Source: Hyphomicrobiales bacterium (lineage in GTDB: Bacteria > Pseudomonadota > Alphaproteobacteria > Rhizobiales > Devosiaceae). From it: a stretch of DNA of 64,000 nt. The notes under the pieces are model-generated. The model was given only the letters and a program-made list of their open reading frames with translations, was not told where the DNA came from and searched no databases. Position numbers and translations under genes: made by a program. This document shows positions 31,597 to 39,948 of this stretch, one piece after another. The number at the start of each line of letters is the position of its first letter. The first letter of the stretch is position 1. Location of the stretch: contig SEEL01000009.1 in the NCBI GenBank assembly GCA_004144345.1, positions 1 through 64,000 of the forward strand. The letters are read 5' to 3'.

Positions 31597-32766
31597 ATGC
31601 AAGTTCACACGATGCCGACGGCTTTTGCCGAGACCGACTTCTCCGAATTGGTGGCGAGTATCTATGACGCAGCGGTGACCCCGGCGCTGTGGAGCGACGT
31701 GCTGAATTCCTGCCGCGAGTTCATGGGTGGCGCGTCGGCCGACATCTTCGCCAAGAACGTGACCGGCCGCATCTCGCAGCTCTACTTCACCGATGGACGG
31801 CTCGATGAGAAACGGGCCCTGTCGTATTTCGACGGCATGGCGCTGATCGATCCGAGCAATTCAGTGCAGGTGCTGGGCGATGTGGAACAGGCGGTGATCA
31901 CCAGCCAGCGCATCGACCTCGAAGATTTCGCCAAGACGCGGTTTGCGAAAGAGTGGGTGGCGCCGCTCGGGCTTGTCGACATGGTGGTGGCGCCGATCGA
32001 GCGGCGCGGCAGCTGGTCGGCGCTGTTCGGCGTGTTTCGGCACGAGCGCGACGGACTTGGCGACGAGGGCGTGCAGCGGCGCGTGACGATCCTGGCGCCG
32101 CATGTGCGCCGCGCCATCAATATCGGCAACATCATCGGCAAGGCGCAGCAGCGGGCCGACAATTTCCGCGAACTGATCGACGGCCTCGCCGCCGGGGTGT
32201 TCCTTGTGGATGCCGACGGGCGGCTGCTGCACGCCAATGCCAATGGCAGTGCGCTGCTCGAGACCAGCCGCGCCATTGCCTCGGGACAGGAGGGCACGCT
32301 GCGGCTCGACCGGACGAGCATGCGCGAGCTGATGCCGCGCGCGCTGCGCTCGGAGCCGAGTTCCGTCAGCATCGAGACGGCAAGCGGCGAGCGCATGATC
32401 GCGCATGTGCTGCCGCTGACCGGTGGCGCCCGGCAGTTCGCCGGCCTTGGTGGCGATGCCGTGGCGGCGCTGTTCGTGCAGCCGGCCGAGTTCTCGCCCG
32501 AGTCGATCCCCGAAACGCTGGAGCGGGCCTTTGACCTGACGCCGGCAGAGCTGCGCGTGGCGCTTGCCACGCTGCGCCATGACGGGGTGGCCGATGTCGC
32601 CGAGCAACTGGGCGTGGCCGAGTCGACGGTGAAGACGCATCTGAGCCGCATCTTTGCCAAGACCGACACCAAGCGGCAGGCCGATATCGTCAAGCTCGTG
32701 GCAGCGTTTGCCAGCCCATTGCGGACGATGGGTGCCAAGCGGCAGGACGATCATCCGAACGGATGA
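31597..32766 (+). CDS. LuxR-type HTH regulator, second copy
   Basis: I chose the ATG at 31597, preceded by AGAGG, giving 389 residues. The frame is open upstream to 31501. The N-terminal region starts FSELVASIYDAAVTPALWSDVLN, the same layout as the regulator at 10613. A PAS-like centre (RELIDGLAAGVFLVDADGRLLHANANGSALL) and a C-terminal LuxR helix-turn-helix (LTPAELRVALATLRHDG, then VAESTVKTHLSRIFAKTDTKRQ) follow. The stop codon lies within the perfect repeat at 32751-32766, which precedes the methyltransferase gene. It is probably a signal-sensing orphan regulator. Confidence 0.9.
   Translation: MQVHTMPTAFAETDFSELVASIYDAAVTPALWSDVLNSCREFMGGASADIFAKNVTGRISQLYFTDGRLDEKRALSYFDGMALIDPSNSVQVLGDVEQAVITSQRIDLEDFAKTRFAKEWVAPLGLVDMVVAPIERRGSWSALFGVFRHERDGLGDEGVQRRVTILAPHVRRAINIGNIIGKAQQRADNFRELIDGLAAGVFLVDADGRLLHANANGSALLETSRAIASGQEGTLRLDRTSMRELMPRALRSEPSSVSIETASGERMIAHVLPLTGGARQFAGLGGDAVAALFVQPAEFSPESIPETLERAFDLTPAELRVALATLRHDGVADVAEQLGVAESTVKTHLSRIFAKTDTKRQADIVKLVAAFASPLRTMGAKRQDDHPNG
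32751..32766. promoter_or_regulatory. Candidate LuxR operator, site B2 (TCATCC-N4-GGATGA)
   Basis: TCATCCGAACGGATGA is a perfect 6+6 inverted repeat covering the stop codon of the LuxR-type gene and ending 60 bp before the methyltransferase start. The design parallels site A1 at 11789-11804, with different outer bases in the arms. Confidence 0.65.
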
Positions 32767-32826
32767 CGCGGCGGCGAGCCGGGCTCTCTAGGAAGCATGC
32801 CAAGGGGCTTCCCACGGAGATCCATG

Positions 32827-33654
32827 ATGACGCTCGACACTACCATGACTGAACCGGCGATCGACTTTACCGCCATCAAGCTGAAGCAGCAGGCGGCCTG
32901 GGCCTCGGGCAACTACGCCATCGTCGGCACGACCCTGCAGATCGTCGGCGAGAGGCTGTGCGAAGCGCTGAACCTCAGACCCGGCAGCAAGGTGCTCGAT
33001 GTCGCCGCCGGCAATGGCAACGCCACGCTGGCCGCGGCGCGCCGCTTTGCAGAAGTGACCTCAACCGATTATGTCGGCCATTTGCTCGACAAGGGCCGCA
33101 GCCGTGCCGAAGCCGAAGGGCTCAAGGTCGACTTCGCCATAGCCGATGTCGAGGCCCTACCCTATGGCGATGACAGTTTTGACTGTGTGCTCTCCACCTT
33201 CGGCGTGATGTTCTCACCCGATCACGAGCAGGCGGCGGCGGAGATGCTGCGCGTGGTCCGCAGGAATGGCCGCATCGGCCTTGCCAACTGGACGCCGGAC
33301 AGTTTCATCGGCCATGTGTTCAAGACGCTGGGCAAGCATGTGGCGCCGCCCAAGGGCGTACGCTCGCCGGCATTGTGGGGCGACTACAAGCATCTGGCGG
33401 TGCTGTTCGCCGGCAACCGCATCCACCTCACCGAGCGGGTGTTCAACTTCCGCTATCGCTCGGTGGCGCATTTCCTCGATGTGTTCCGTACCTATTACGG
33501 GCCGGTGCACAAGGCCTTCCTCAGCCTCGACGAGACCGGGCGCGAGGCGCTGACCCGCGATCTCACGGTGCTGCTGCAGAGCTCCAACAAGGCCGATGAC
33601 GGCACGCTACTGATCGCTTCGGCCTATTCGGAAGCGATCATCGAAAAGGCGTGA
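32827..33654 (+). CDS. Class I SAM-dependent methyltransferase
   Basis: A 275-residue enzyme. The start may be ATG 32824 or 32827, and the second has better spacing from GGAGA. Motif I is LDVAAGNGNATLAAA (about residues 56-70), motif II VDFAIADVEALPYGDDSFD, and motif post-I VTSTDYVG. The family acts on small molecules such as quinones, lipids or secondary metabolites. The substrate is not evident. It lies just downstream of the second LuxR-type gene and its candidate operator, so signal-controlled expression is likely. Confidence 0.9.
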   Translation: MTLDTTMTEPAIDFTAIKLKQQAAWASGNYAIVGTTLQIVGERLCEALNLRPGSKVLDVAAGNGNATLAAARRFAEVTSTDYVGHLLDKGRSRAEAEGLKVDFAIADVEALPYGDDSFDCVLSTFGVMFSPDHEQAAAEMLRVVRRNGRIGLANWTPDSFIGHVFKTLGKHVAPPKGVRSPALWGDYKHLAVLFAGNRIHLTERVFNFRYRSVAHFLDVFRTYYGPVHKAFLSLDETGREALTRDLTVLLQSSNKADDGTLLIASAYSEAIIEKA

Positions 33655-33679
33655 CGCAAAGCGGCCGGCGGATCGAGCC

Positions 33680-33708
33680 CTGGTTGGCAGTCGCGTTACG
33701 CCAACCAG
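33680..33708. terminator. Hairpin between convergent methyltransferase and DapA-like genes
   Basis: CTGGTTGGC (33680-33688) and GCCAACCAG (33700-33708) form a perfect 9-bp stem. The right half covers the last codons of the minus-strand gene. It probably terminates one or both transcripts, although no U-tract is evident. Confidence 0.5.
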
Positions 33709-34739
33709 CGGTCCCGGTTGGCGGCGACGAAGGCGTCGTCATTGAGGTCCGGGTAGAGCCGATAGACGCGGTCGATGGCTTCGGCCTGGCCGGGGCTCAG
33801 ATCCTCATGCGGATCGAGGCACCAGCGCCCCTCGAGCAGGCCCTGGCGGCGCAGGACTTCGTGGCAGCCGGCGATGACGCCGTGGAAATTGTTGGCGACG
33901 TCGAAGAACGCGGCGTTGCTGTCGGTCACGGCACTGTCGAGGCGCAGCAGATCGGCGGGCACCGTGCTGGCGCCGCGAACGGCCTTGCAGCGGGCGAGCA
34001 GTTCCGTGGCCTTTTGCGTCCACACCGACCAGTGACCCAGCAATCCACCGGAGAACCGCATCTCGCCGTGCGGCGTGGCGAAGGGCAGGATGAGGTCGAG
34101 CACGATGTGATCGTCATTGCCGGTGTAGAGCGTGATGCGATCAGCGGCGCCCGCTGCCGCGACGCCATGCACCACATCGAGGGTGGCGTAGCGGTTGAAC
34201 GGCGCGGCCTTGATGCCGATGACATTGTCGATGGCCGCAAAGCGAGTCCAGAAACTCATCGGCAGACGCATGCCGCCGACGGCCGGTTGCAGATAGAAGC
34301 CGATCAACGGCATCTCGGCGGCGACGGCCTCGCAATGCGCGATCAGTTCGTCTTCGCTGGCGCCCTTGAGTGCGGCGAGGCTGAGCAGCACAGCGTGATA
34401 GCCGAGACTGCGCGCCGTCTTGGCTTCCTCCACGGCCTGCTGTGTTTTCCCGGCGGCGCCAGCGATCAGCATGAGGGGGCGATCGGTCCAAGCAGCGGCG
34501 GTCTCCGCGGCCGTCTCGAGGACGGGGCGATAAAGACCGACATCGCGGATGGCGAACTGCGTCGTGTGGACACCAACAGCAAGGCCGCCAGATCCCGCAT
34601 CAATGTAGTAGCGGGCGAGCGCGCGCTGGCGGCGCATGTCGAGCTTGCGATCGGCATCAAGCGCGAGGGGATGGGCGGGGATCACCGCGCCATCACGGAA
34701 GACGGCGAGAATGTCGGCGGGAATGTCGGACCAGTGCAT
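33696..34739 (-). CDS. Dihydrodipicolinate synthase (DapA) family protein
   Basis: A 347-residue TIM-barrel protein of the DapA/NAL superfamily. The likely Schiff-base lysine is in NVIGIKAAPFNRY (about residue 178), and GFYLQPAVGG lies before it. GSGGLAVGVHTTQF matches the superfamily's substrate-loop region. It is longer than true DapA (about 290), and the carboxylate-binding pattern is not canonical. It is therefore more likely a catabolic aldolase or dehydratase. It is the last gene of the minus-strand operon after GNAT and NAD-epimerase-like genes (4-bp gap). Confidence 0.87.
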   Translation of the reverse strand: MHWSDIPADILAVFRDGAVIPAHPLALDADRKLDMRRQRALARYYIDAGSGGLAVGVHTTQFAIRDVGLYRPVLETAAETAAAWTDRPLMLIAGAAGKTQQAVEEAKTARSLGYHAVLLSLAALKGASEDELIAHCEAVAAEMPLIGFYLQPAVGGMRLPMSFWTRFAAIDNVIGIKAAPFNRYATLDVVHGVAAAGAADRITLYTGNDDHIVLDLILPFATPHGEMRFSGGLLGHWSVWTQKATELLARCKAVRGASTVPADLLRLDSAVTDSNAAFFDVANNFHGVIAGCHEVLRRQGLLEGRWCLDPHEDLSPGQAEAIDRVYRLYPDLNDDAFVAANRDRWLA

Positions 34740-34743
34740 TGTG

Positions 34744-35562
34744 CTATCCCAGTTCGGGGCCGGCGATGGCCCGCATTGCGTCGCCCATCGGGGCGAATGT
34801 ACCCAGGCTCATGCGCGTGAAGGCGCGCTCCACGGCGAAGCCGCGTGATTGCAGCAAGTCCCGCAGCGCGTTCTCGCGGCGGGGAACGTCGATCAGGAGC
34901 GGTCCGGCGATGGCGTCGATGGCCCGTTCGCACAGCGCCGATGCCGCAAGCGGATCGGGGGCGAGCAGCGGGCCCAGTTGCGTAGCGGTGCGGCCGGGCC
35001 GGCCAAGCAGCACGCTGCCATCGAGCTGGAGGCGCGGGGCGCCGTCACGCTGCGCCAGACTGGCGATGAGGTCTCGGCGATCTGCACCGAAGGCGGCGTG
35101 ATCAATGCGGCACGCGAGATCGATATCCATCGGGTCGTTCTGCGTCGCGCTGCCGTTGCCCGTGCCGCGCCAGCGCTCGATCACCTCACCATCAGAAAAT
35201 CCGAGACGCCGGTAGACTTCGCGGCCTGCCGGCGTGGCGTCGAGCATTGGCGTCAATGCTTCGCCGCGGCACCAATCGATCGTGTGACCCAGCAGACGGG
35301 TCGCGAGACCGCGATTGCGGTGAGTAGTGGCAACGAGGACCATGCCGATCCAGCCGATACCCGGGCGGTAGGGCAGCACGATACTCGTCGCGACGACACG
35401 GCCGGTATCGTCGCGAAAGCCCGTGCCATGACCAGCGGTCAGCATGTAGCGCCAATCGGCCGCCACCTGGTTCCAGCCGGCCTCACTCACGAGCGCGAGG
35501 CCGTCGTCGACGTCGTCCAGGGTCAGCGGCGAGAGAGCGAGGTCGCCCTCAATAGGCGCCAT
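34744..35562 (-). CDS. GNAT family N-acetyltransferase
   Basis: The ATG at 35562 follows GAGGTTCGCG and gives 272 residues. The longer frame upstream lies within the epimerase gene and is not credible. The N-terminal GNAT domain carries [21 protein letters not shown] (acetyl-CoA binding, about residues 78-98). A second, degenerate GNAT-like domain fills the C-terminus. It overlaps the epimerase-like gene by 14 bases. It is probably a small-molecule acetyltransferase acting in the same pathway. Confidence 0.85.
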   Translation of the reverse strand: MAPIEGDLALSPLTLDDVDDGLALVSEAGWNQVAADWRYMLTAGHGTGFRDDTGRVVATSIVLPYRPGIGWIGMVLVATTHRNRGLATRLLGHTIDWCRGEALTPMLDATPAGREVYRRLGFSDGEVIERWRGTGNGSATQNDPMDIDLACRIDHAAFGADRRDLIASLAQRDGAPRLQLDGSVLLGRPGRTATQLGPLLAPDPLAASALCERAIDAIAGPLLIDVPRRENALRDLLQSRGFAVERAFTRMSLGTFAPMGDAMRAIAGPELG

Positions 35563-36565
35563 CGCGAACCTCGAAGCCGGTCGGCTTGCCGAGCGCCGGC
35601 ATGTCGCGCGACACCCAGTCGGCGACCCAGTCGAGCATCTGCGCCAGCGCGACCGTGGGATAACCGAAGAGGCCAAACGCCTTGCCGGCATTGTTGAGCC
35701 ACGCCGTCGGCGCTTCCTCGCCGGTAAAGACCGGCGTGCGGTCCAGCCGCGCCCCGATCTGCTGCGCCAGCCAGCGCACCGACAGCGTCTCGGGACCGGT
35801 GACATTGAGCGGCACCGCGGGGGTGCCGACATGGCAAAGCGAGCGCAGGGTCATGGCGTTGGAATCGCCCTGCCAGATGACGTTGACGTAGCCCGTCGTA
35901 ACGTCGATCGGCTGGTTCGCGAGCACCTTGGTGGCGATGTCGAAGAGCACGCCGTAGCGGCAGTCAATCGCGTAGTTGAGGCGGAACATCAGAGCTGCCG
36001 TACCGTTGCGGCCGGCTTCCCACTCGACGGTGCGCTCGCGGCCGACGCAGGAATTGGCATATTCGCCGGGCGGCGAGAGGGGGTAATCCTCGGTGGCGCC
36101 ATTGGAATTGATCGGCACGAAGGGGTAGACGCAGCCGGTTGAAAAAGCGACTAGGCGGCGCTCCTTGAGGGTGCTGGCGACCTGCGCCGGGAGCAGTGTG
36201 TTGACGGCCCAGGTGCGGGCCGGGTTGCCGGTGGCACCGAACTTGTAACCCGTCATGAGGATTACGTTTTTGACCGGCGGAAGGGCGGCTACGGCGGCCG
36301 GGTCGAGCAGGTCGCACTGGATGGTGTCGATGCCCTGGCGCTTGAACTGATCGATCAGCGAGGCGTCGGAAAAGCGTGCGACGGCAATGACTTGCTTGTC
36401 GGGCGCGGCGCGGCGCGCCATGCGGGTGAGGCTGGGGCCGATCTTGCCCGTGGCGCCCAGAATCAGGATGTCGCCATCGAGTTCGGCGAGGTCGGAAACG
36501 ACGCTATCATCCGGGCGCGAAAGCCTTTCTTCCAGCGCTTCGATGTCGGCAAAGCCGGTTTCCAT
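35549..36565 (-). CDS. NAD-dependent epimerase/dehydratase family protein
   Basis: A 338-residue protein from ATG 36565 (ATG 36571 is an alternative). The Rossmann motif [10 protein letters not shown] lies at about residue 38. FSTGCVYPF supplies the Ser of the short-chain dehydrogenase pattern, but the expected YxxxK is not clear ([11 protein letters not shown]). It may therefore bind NAD without classical epimerase chemistry. It is the first gene of a minus-strand operon with GNAT and DapA-like genes. The repeat CAACTATCTAGTTG lies 20 bp upstream of the start, where the TetR protein at 36626 could bind. Confidence 0.85.
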   Translation of the reverse strand: METGFADIEALEERLSRPDDSVVSDLAELDGDILILGATGKIGPSLTRMARRAAPDKQVIAVARFSDASLIDQFKRQGIDTIQCDLLDPAAVAALPPVKNVILMTGYKFGATGNPARTWAVNTLLPAQVASTLKERRLVAFSTGCVYPFVPINSNGATEDYPLSPPGEYANSCVGRERTVEWEAGRNGTAALMFRLNYAIDCRYGVLFDIATKVLANQPIDVTTGYVNVIWQGDSNAMTLRSLCHVGTPAVPLNVTGPETLSVRWLAQQIGARLDRTPVFTGEEAPTAWLNNAGKAFGLFGYPTVALAQMLDWVADWVSRDMPALGKPTGFEVRDGAY

Positions 36566-36585
36566 GTGCATTTCCCCACTCGATC

Positions 36586-36599
36586 CAACTATCTAGTTG
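36586..36599. promoter_or_regulatory. Candidate TetR operator, site 1 (CAAC-N6-GTTG)
   Basis: CAACTATCTAGTTG is an inverted repeat just upstream of the epimerase-like gene. It matches CAACCAACCAGTTG at 37278-37291 in 11 of 14 positions, giving CAACYAWCYAGTTG. The two sites flank the TetR gene on both sides. Confidence 0.6.
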
Positions 36600-36625
36600 A
36601 TAATCGGGTGAGCGGCACGGCTTTG

Positions 36626-37270
36626 TCAAGCGGAGGTGCGACGGCGGATGGCGTTGAGAGCGAAGTCGGTCAGGTGGGCGCGGCGTTCGTCGATGGCGCC
36701 GGGCGAGCCGAGCGGACGGTTGAAGGCGCGGCTCAGCGTGTGGACGTTGGCGAAGTAGAAGAAGCTCATGCCGGCGATCGACAGGTAGACATGGAGCGGA
36801 TCGAGGCCGCGGCGGAACACGCCCTCCTCGGCACCGCGCTCGAGCGTCTTGCGCATCAGCTCGATGATCGGCCGGTTCATCGCCTCGACCGTCTCGGAGG
36901 CCTGCAGATGGCGGCCGTGATGGGCGTTCTCATCGGCAAGAATGCGCACGAAATCCGGGGATTTCTGCAGATAGTCGAAGGAGAATTCGACCAGCCGGCG
37001 CATCGCCTCCTCGGCCGGCAGCGCGTCGAGGGCGAGGGCCGCCTCCTGCTCGCGGATCTCGTGATAGACCTGCTCCAGCACAGCCGTGTAGAGCCCGTCC
37101 TTGCTGCCGAAATAATGGTAGAGCAACTGCTTGTTGATGCCGGCGCGCCGGGCGATGTCGTCGACGCGGGCGCCTTCAAGGCCACCCTCGGCAAAGGCCG
37201 CCCGGGCCGCGCGGAGCAACTGCCCCCTGGTGCCCTCGGCCGCCGCCAGATCCTTGTCCACCACCGTCAT
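36626..37270 (-). CDS. TetR/AcrR family transcriptional regulator
   Basis: A 214-residue regulator with the TetR DNA-binding domain at about residues 14-60 (LLRAARAAFAEGGLEGARVDDIARRAGINKQLLYHYFGSKDGLY) and an all-helical ligand domain. It resembles the TetR protein at 4700. It lies between the DapA/GNAT/epimerase operon and the divergent isochorismatase/ABC/nitrilase operon. Matching repeats in front of both suggest that it controls both and itself. A catabolic intermediate is the likely inducer. Confidence 0.92.
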   Translation of the reverse strand: MTVVDKDLAAAEGTRGQLLRAARAAFAEGGLEGARVDDIARRAGINKQLLYHYFGSKDGLYTAVLEQVYHEIREQEAALALDALPAEEAMRRLVEFSFDYLQKSPDFVRILADENAHHGRHLQASETVEAMNRPIIELMRKTLERGAEEGVFRRGLDPLHVYLSIAGMSFFYFANVHTLSRAFNRPLGSPGAIDERRAHLTDFALNAIRRRTSA

Positions 37271-37277
37271 TTCGGTT

Positions 37278-37310
37278 CAACCAACCAGTTGGATTGTCTT
37301 GACTCAAGAC
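37278..37310. promoter_or_regulatory. Divergent control region: TetR site 2 and a second palindrome
   Basis: CAACCAACCAGTTG (37278-37291) matches the site at 36586-36599. It is followed by GTCTTGACTCAAGAC (37296-37310), a perfect 7+7 inverted repeat around one C that contains TTGACT, a possible -35 element for the plus-strand operon. The TetR start is at 37270 and the isochorismatase start at 37377. Confidence 0.55.
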
Positions 37311-37376
37311 ATAACCCGCCCCACACTCGCCGACAAGTTTGAGCACCGATGGCTGCAAACGTAGGGGGTTTGGCGG

Positions 37377-38018
37377 GTGGTTTTTCCTGCAACAGCGGCG
37401 GAAGTCGAGCCAAGGGCACGCGTCGAGCGGCCGGCCCTCGTCATCGTCGACATGCAGAACGACTTCGTACGGGCGGGCGCGCCGCTGGAAGTCCCCGATG
37501 CGCGCAACACCATCGCCGCCCACCGGCGGCTGATTGCCGAGTTCCGCAGCCGCGGGCTGCCGGTGATCTACACGCAGTTCATCTCGCGCCAGACGGAGAA
37601 TTTGCTGTGGCTGTGGTCGCCGACGAACGGTCCGGGCACGAAATGCTGCTGGAAGGGCTTCCGCCGCCGCTATGACGATGCGCAGGGCGAACTCGACTGC
37701 ACCGAGGTGATCGACGAGCTGCAGCCGGAGCCCGGCGATCTGCGCATCGAGAAGTTCAGCTATGGCGCGTTCCACGGCACCGATCTCGACGGGCATCTGC
37801 GGACGCTGGGTGTCAAATCGCTGGTGGTGACCGGTACGGTGACGCAGATCTGCGTGGACGACACGGCGCGCGGCGCCTTCGACCATGGCTATCGCACGAC
37901 GCTGGTCAGCGACGCGGTGTCGTCCTTCGCGCCCGACCTCCACGATGCGACGCTCAAGAACTTCGCCATGAAGTTCGGCTGGGTGGCCGACACCTCGACG
38001 GTGATTTCATGGCTGTAG
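37377..38018 (+). CDS. Isochorismatase family cysteine hydrolase
   Basis: A 213-residue enzyme starting with GTG 37377 behind AGGGGG. The triad is Asp in IVDMQNDF (about residue 25), Lys in IEKFSYGAF (about 124) and Cys in TQICVDDTAR (about 161). This is the cysteine-hydrolase form, as in ureidoacrylate, biuret and other amide hydrolases, and not the true isochorismatase. It is the first gene of an operon with a ribose-type ABC transporter and a nitrilase-type amidase, so an imported amide or N-carbamoyl compound is a reasonable substrate. It overlaps the first permease gene by 10 bases. Confidence 0.9.
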   Translation: MVFPATAAEVEPRARVERPALVIVDMQNDFVRAGAPLEVPDARNTIAAHRRLIAEFRSRGLPVIYTQFISRQTENLLWLWSPTNGPGTKCCWKGFRRRYDDAQGELDCTEVIDELQPEPGDLRIEKFSYGAFHGTDLDGHLRTLGVKSLVVTGTVTQICVDDTARGAFDHGYRTTLVSDAVSSFAPDLHDATLKNFAMKFGWVADTSTVISWL

Positions 38019-38956
38019 CCCGCGCCCCGCGACGGCTCGCCCTCGACCGCGACGGCATCTTCGTGCTGTTGGCGGCGACGGTGGTCACCGCGGCGCTGGC
38101 GATCCCCGCCTTTCGCGACCCGGCGAACCTCGCCAATGTCATCCGGCAGGCGGGCGTGCTCGGCATTCTCGCCATCGGGCAGACGTTCGTCATCACCGCG
38201 GGCATGATCGATCTGTCGATCGGCATGATCGCCGGGCTGGTGGTAGTGCTGAGCTCGGTGCTGCTCAATGGCGATGCGACGCTGACGCTGCCCATCGTAG
38301 CGCTGATGCTGCTGGTGGGCGCCGCGATCGGCACGCTCAATGGCGTGCTGCTCAACACGCTGCGGCTGCATCCGCTGATCCTGACCTTCGGCATGCTGTC
38401 GGTGCTGCAGGGCGCCATCTTCACGTTCACCGACAAGAGCGTCGGCCGCACCTCGGAGCCGCTGTCGATCCTCGCCAATGGCGACATCTTCGGCATCCCG
38501 TGGACCGCGCTGCTGCTCGCGGCGCTGGCGATCGGCGCGCATCTCATCTTCGCGCGTACGCGGTTCGGCTATCACCTCGTCGCGGCGGGCGGTAATCCCG
38601 AAAGCGCGCGCCGCGCCGGCATCAGCGTCGAGCGCATCCGCCTTGCGGTGTTCATCATCTCGGGCGCCACCGCGGCGCTGGCGGGCGTGCTGCTCGCCGG
38701 ACGGCTGGGCACCGGCTATCCGCTGGCGGGCAACGGGCTCGAACTCGATGCCATCGTCGCGGTGGTGCTGGGCGGCACGCTGCTGTCGGGCGGCCGCGGC
38801 AGCATCTGGCGGTCGCTGGCGGGCGTGCTGATGCTGGCGGTGATTTCCAACGTGCTCAATCTGCTCGGCGTGTCGGCCTTCGTGCAGCAATTCATCAAGG
38901 GCCTGATCGTGATCGTCGCGATCCTGCTCAACCAGCCGCGCGGAGCCCAGTCGTGA
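38009..38956 (+). CDS. Ribose-type ABC transporter permease 1 (RbsC-like)
   Basis: A 315-residue membrane protein of the branched-chain/ribose permease class, with about nine hydrophobic segments. The hallmark GQTFVITAGMIDLSIGMIAGL lies near residue 55, and GGNPESARRAGIS and GTLLSGGRGSIW follow in the C-terminal half. It forms a heterodimer with the next gene product. Its start lies within the isochorismatase gene and its end overlaps the next gene by four bases. Confidence 0.9.
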   Translation: MAVARAPRRLALDRDGIFVLLAATVVTAALAIPAFRDPANLANVIRQAGVLGILAIGQTFVITAGMIDLSIGMIAGLVVVLSSVLLNGDATLTLPIVALMLLVGAAIGTLNGVLLNTLRLHPLILTFGMLSVLQGAIFTFTDKSVGRTSEPLSILANGDIFGIPWTALLLAALAIGAHLIFARTRFGYHLVAAGGNPESARRAGISVERIRLAVFIISGATAALAGVLLAGRLGTGYPLAGNGLELDAIVAVVLGGTLLSGGRGSIWRSLAGVLMLAVISNVLNLLGVSAFVQQFIKGLIVIVAILLNQPRGAQS

Positions 38957-39921
38957 CCGCCGCCGCCCTGCCCCGCAAAGGTCTGTCGCTGCCGGGCGCC
39001 TCGCGCTACGCGATCTTCTTCGTGCTGGTGGCTGTCTATCTCGCGGGGCTGGCCGTGTCGCCGGCATTCGCCGAGCCCAATTACATCTTCAACATCCTGC
39101 GCCAGATCGCGCCGGTGGGCATTGCGGCGATCGGCGTGACGCTGGTGATGATCCTGGGCGGTGTCGATCTTTCGGTTGGCGCGGTGATCTCGCTGACGGC
39201 GGTGCTGGCGGCGACGTTGATGGGCGGCGATCCCGCCAACATCGCGCCGGCGATCCTCGTCGCCTGCGCGACGGGGCTCGGCATCGGGCTGCTCAACGGC
39301 ATCATCGTGGCGTTCAGCCGCGTGTCGCCCTTCATCCTGACGCTGGGCATGGGCGTGGCGGTGATCGGGCTGACGCAGATGTTCACCGGCGGCACGGCCA
39401 AGGGCATCGTCGCGCCGGGCTTCCGCGAATTCTTCAACTTCCGCATCGGCGGGCTGATGCCCGTATTGGCGCTGGCGTTGCTGCTGCTCGCCTGTGTGGG
39501 CCTGTTCATCGAGAAGGCGACGACTTTCGGCCGCCAGCTTTTTCTCGTCGGCACCAACCGCGCCACGGCGATCCTGTCGGGCCTGCCGGTGCGCGGCGTC
39601 ACCATTGCGGCCTATGCGCTGTCGGGCCTGTTCGGGGCGCTGGCGGGCATTGCGCTGCTGGCGCGCTCGGGCGTGTCGAGCACAGTGGCTGGACAGGGCC
39701 TCGAATTCCAGGTGCTGGCGGCGGTGGTGCTTGGCGGCACGACATTCGTCGGCGGCCGCGGCGGCATTGCCGGCACCGTGGCGGGCACGCTGGTGCTGGT
39801 CATTGCCTTCAACCTCGTGAACATCGGGGGCCTCCCCTACCAAATGCAGCTCGTCGTGATGGGCAGCATCATCATCCTCGCCTCCGCCCTTTACGGACGG
39901 ATCAGCGAGCGTGTCGGCTAG
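38953..39921 (+). CDS. Ribose-type ABC transporter permease 2 (RbsC-like)
   Basis: A 322-residue membrane protein of the same class, with GVTLVMILGGVDLSVGAVISL near residue 55 and GTNRATAILSGLPVRG and GGTTFVGGRGG later. Together with the preceding permease it makes the channel. Four-base overlap indicates equimolar synthesis. The binding-protein gene follows after 27 bp. Confidence 0.9.
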   Translation: MTAAALPRKGLSLPGASRYAIFFVLVAVYLAGLAVSPAFAEPNYIFNILRQIAPVGIAAIGVTLVMILGGVDLSVGAVISLTAVLAATLMGGDPANIAPAILVACATGLGIGLLNGIIVAFSRVSPFILTLGMGVAVIGLTQMFTGGTAKGIVAPGFREFFNFRIGGLMPVLALALLLLACVGLFIEKATTFGRQLFLVGTNRATAILSGLPVRGVTIAAYALSGLFGALAGIALLARSGVSSTVAGQGLEFQVLAAVVLGGTTFVGGRGGIAGTVAGTLVLVIAFNLVNIGGLPYQMQLVVMGSIIILASALYGRISERVG

Positions 39922-39948
39922 TCGGAAATATCAACAGGGATGGAAAAC

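Noticed and set aside
37377-38018. True isochorismatase of siderophore synthesis
   Set aside because: The Asp-Lys-Cys triad is of the cysteine-hydrolase type, and there are no siderophore genes nearby. An amide hydrolase fits the operon better.
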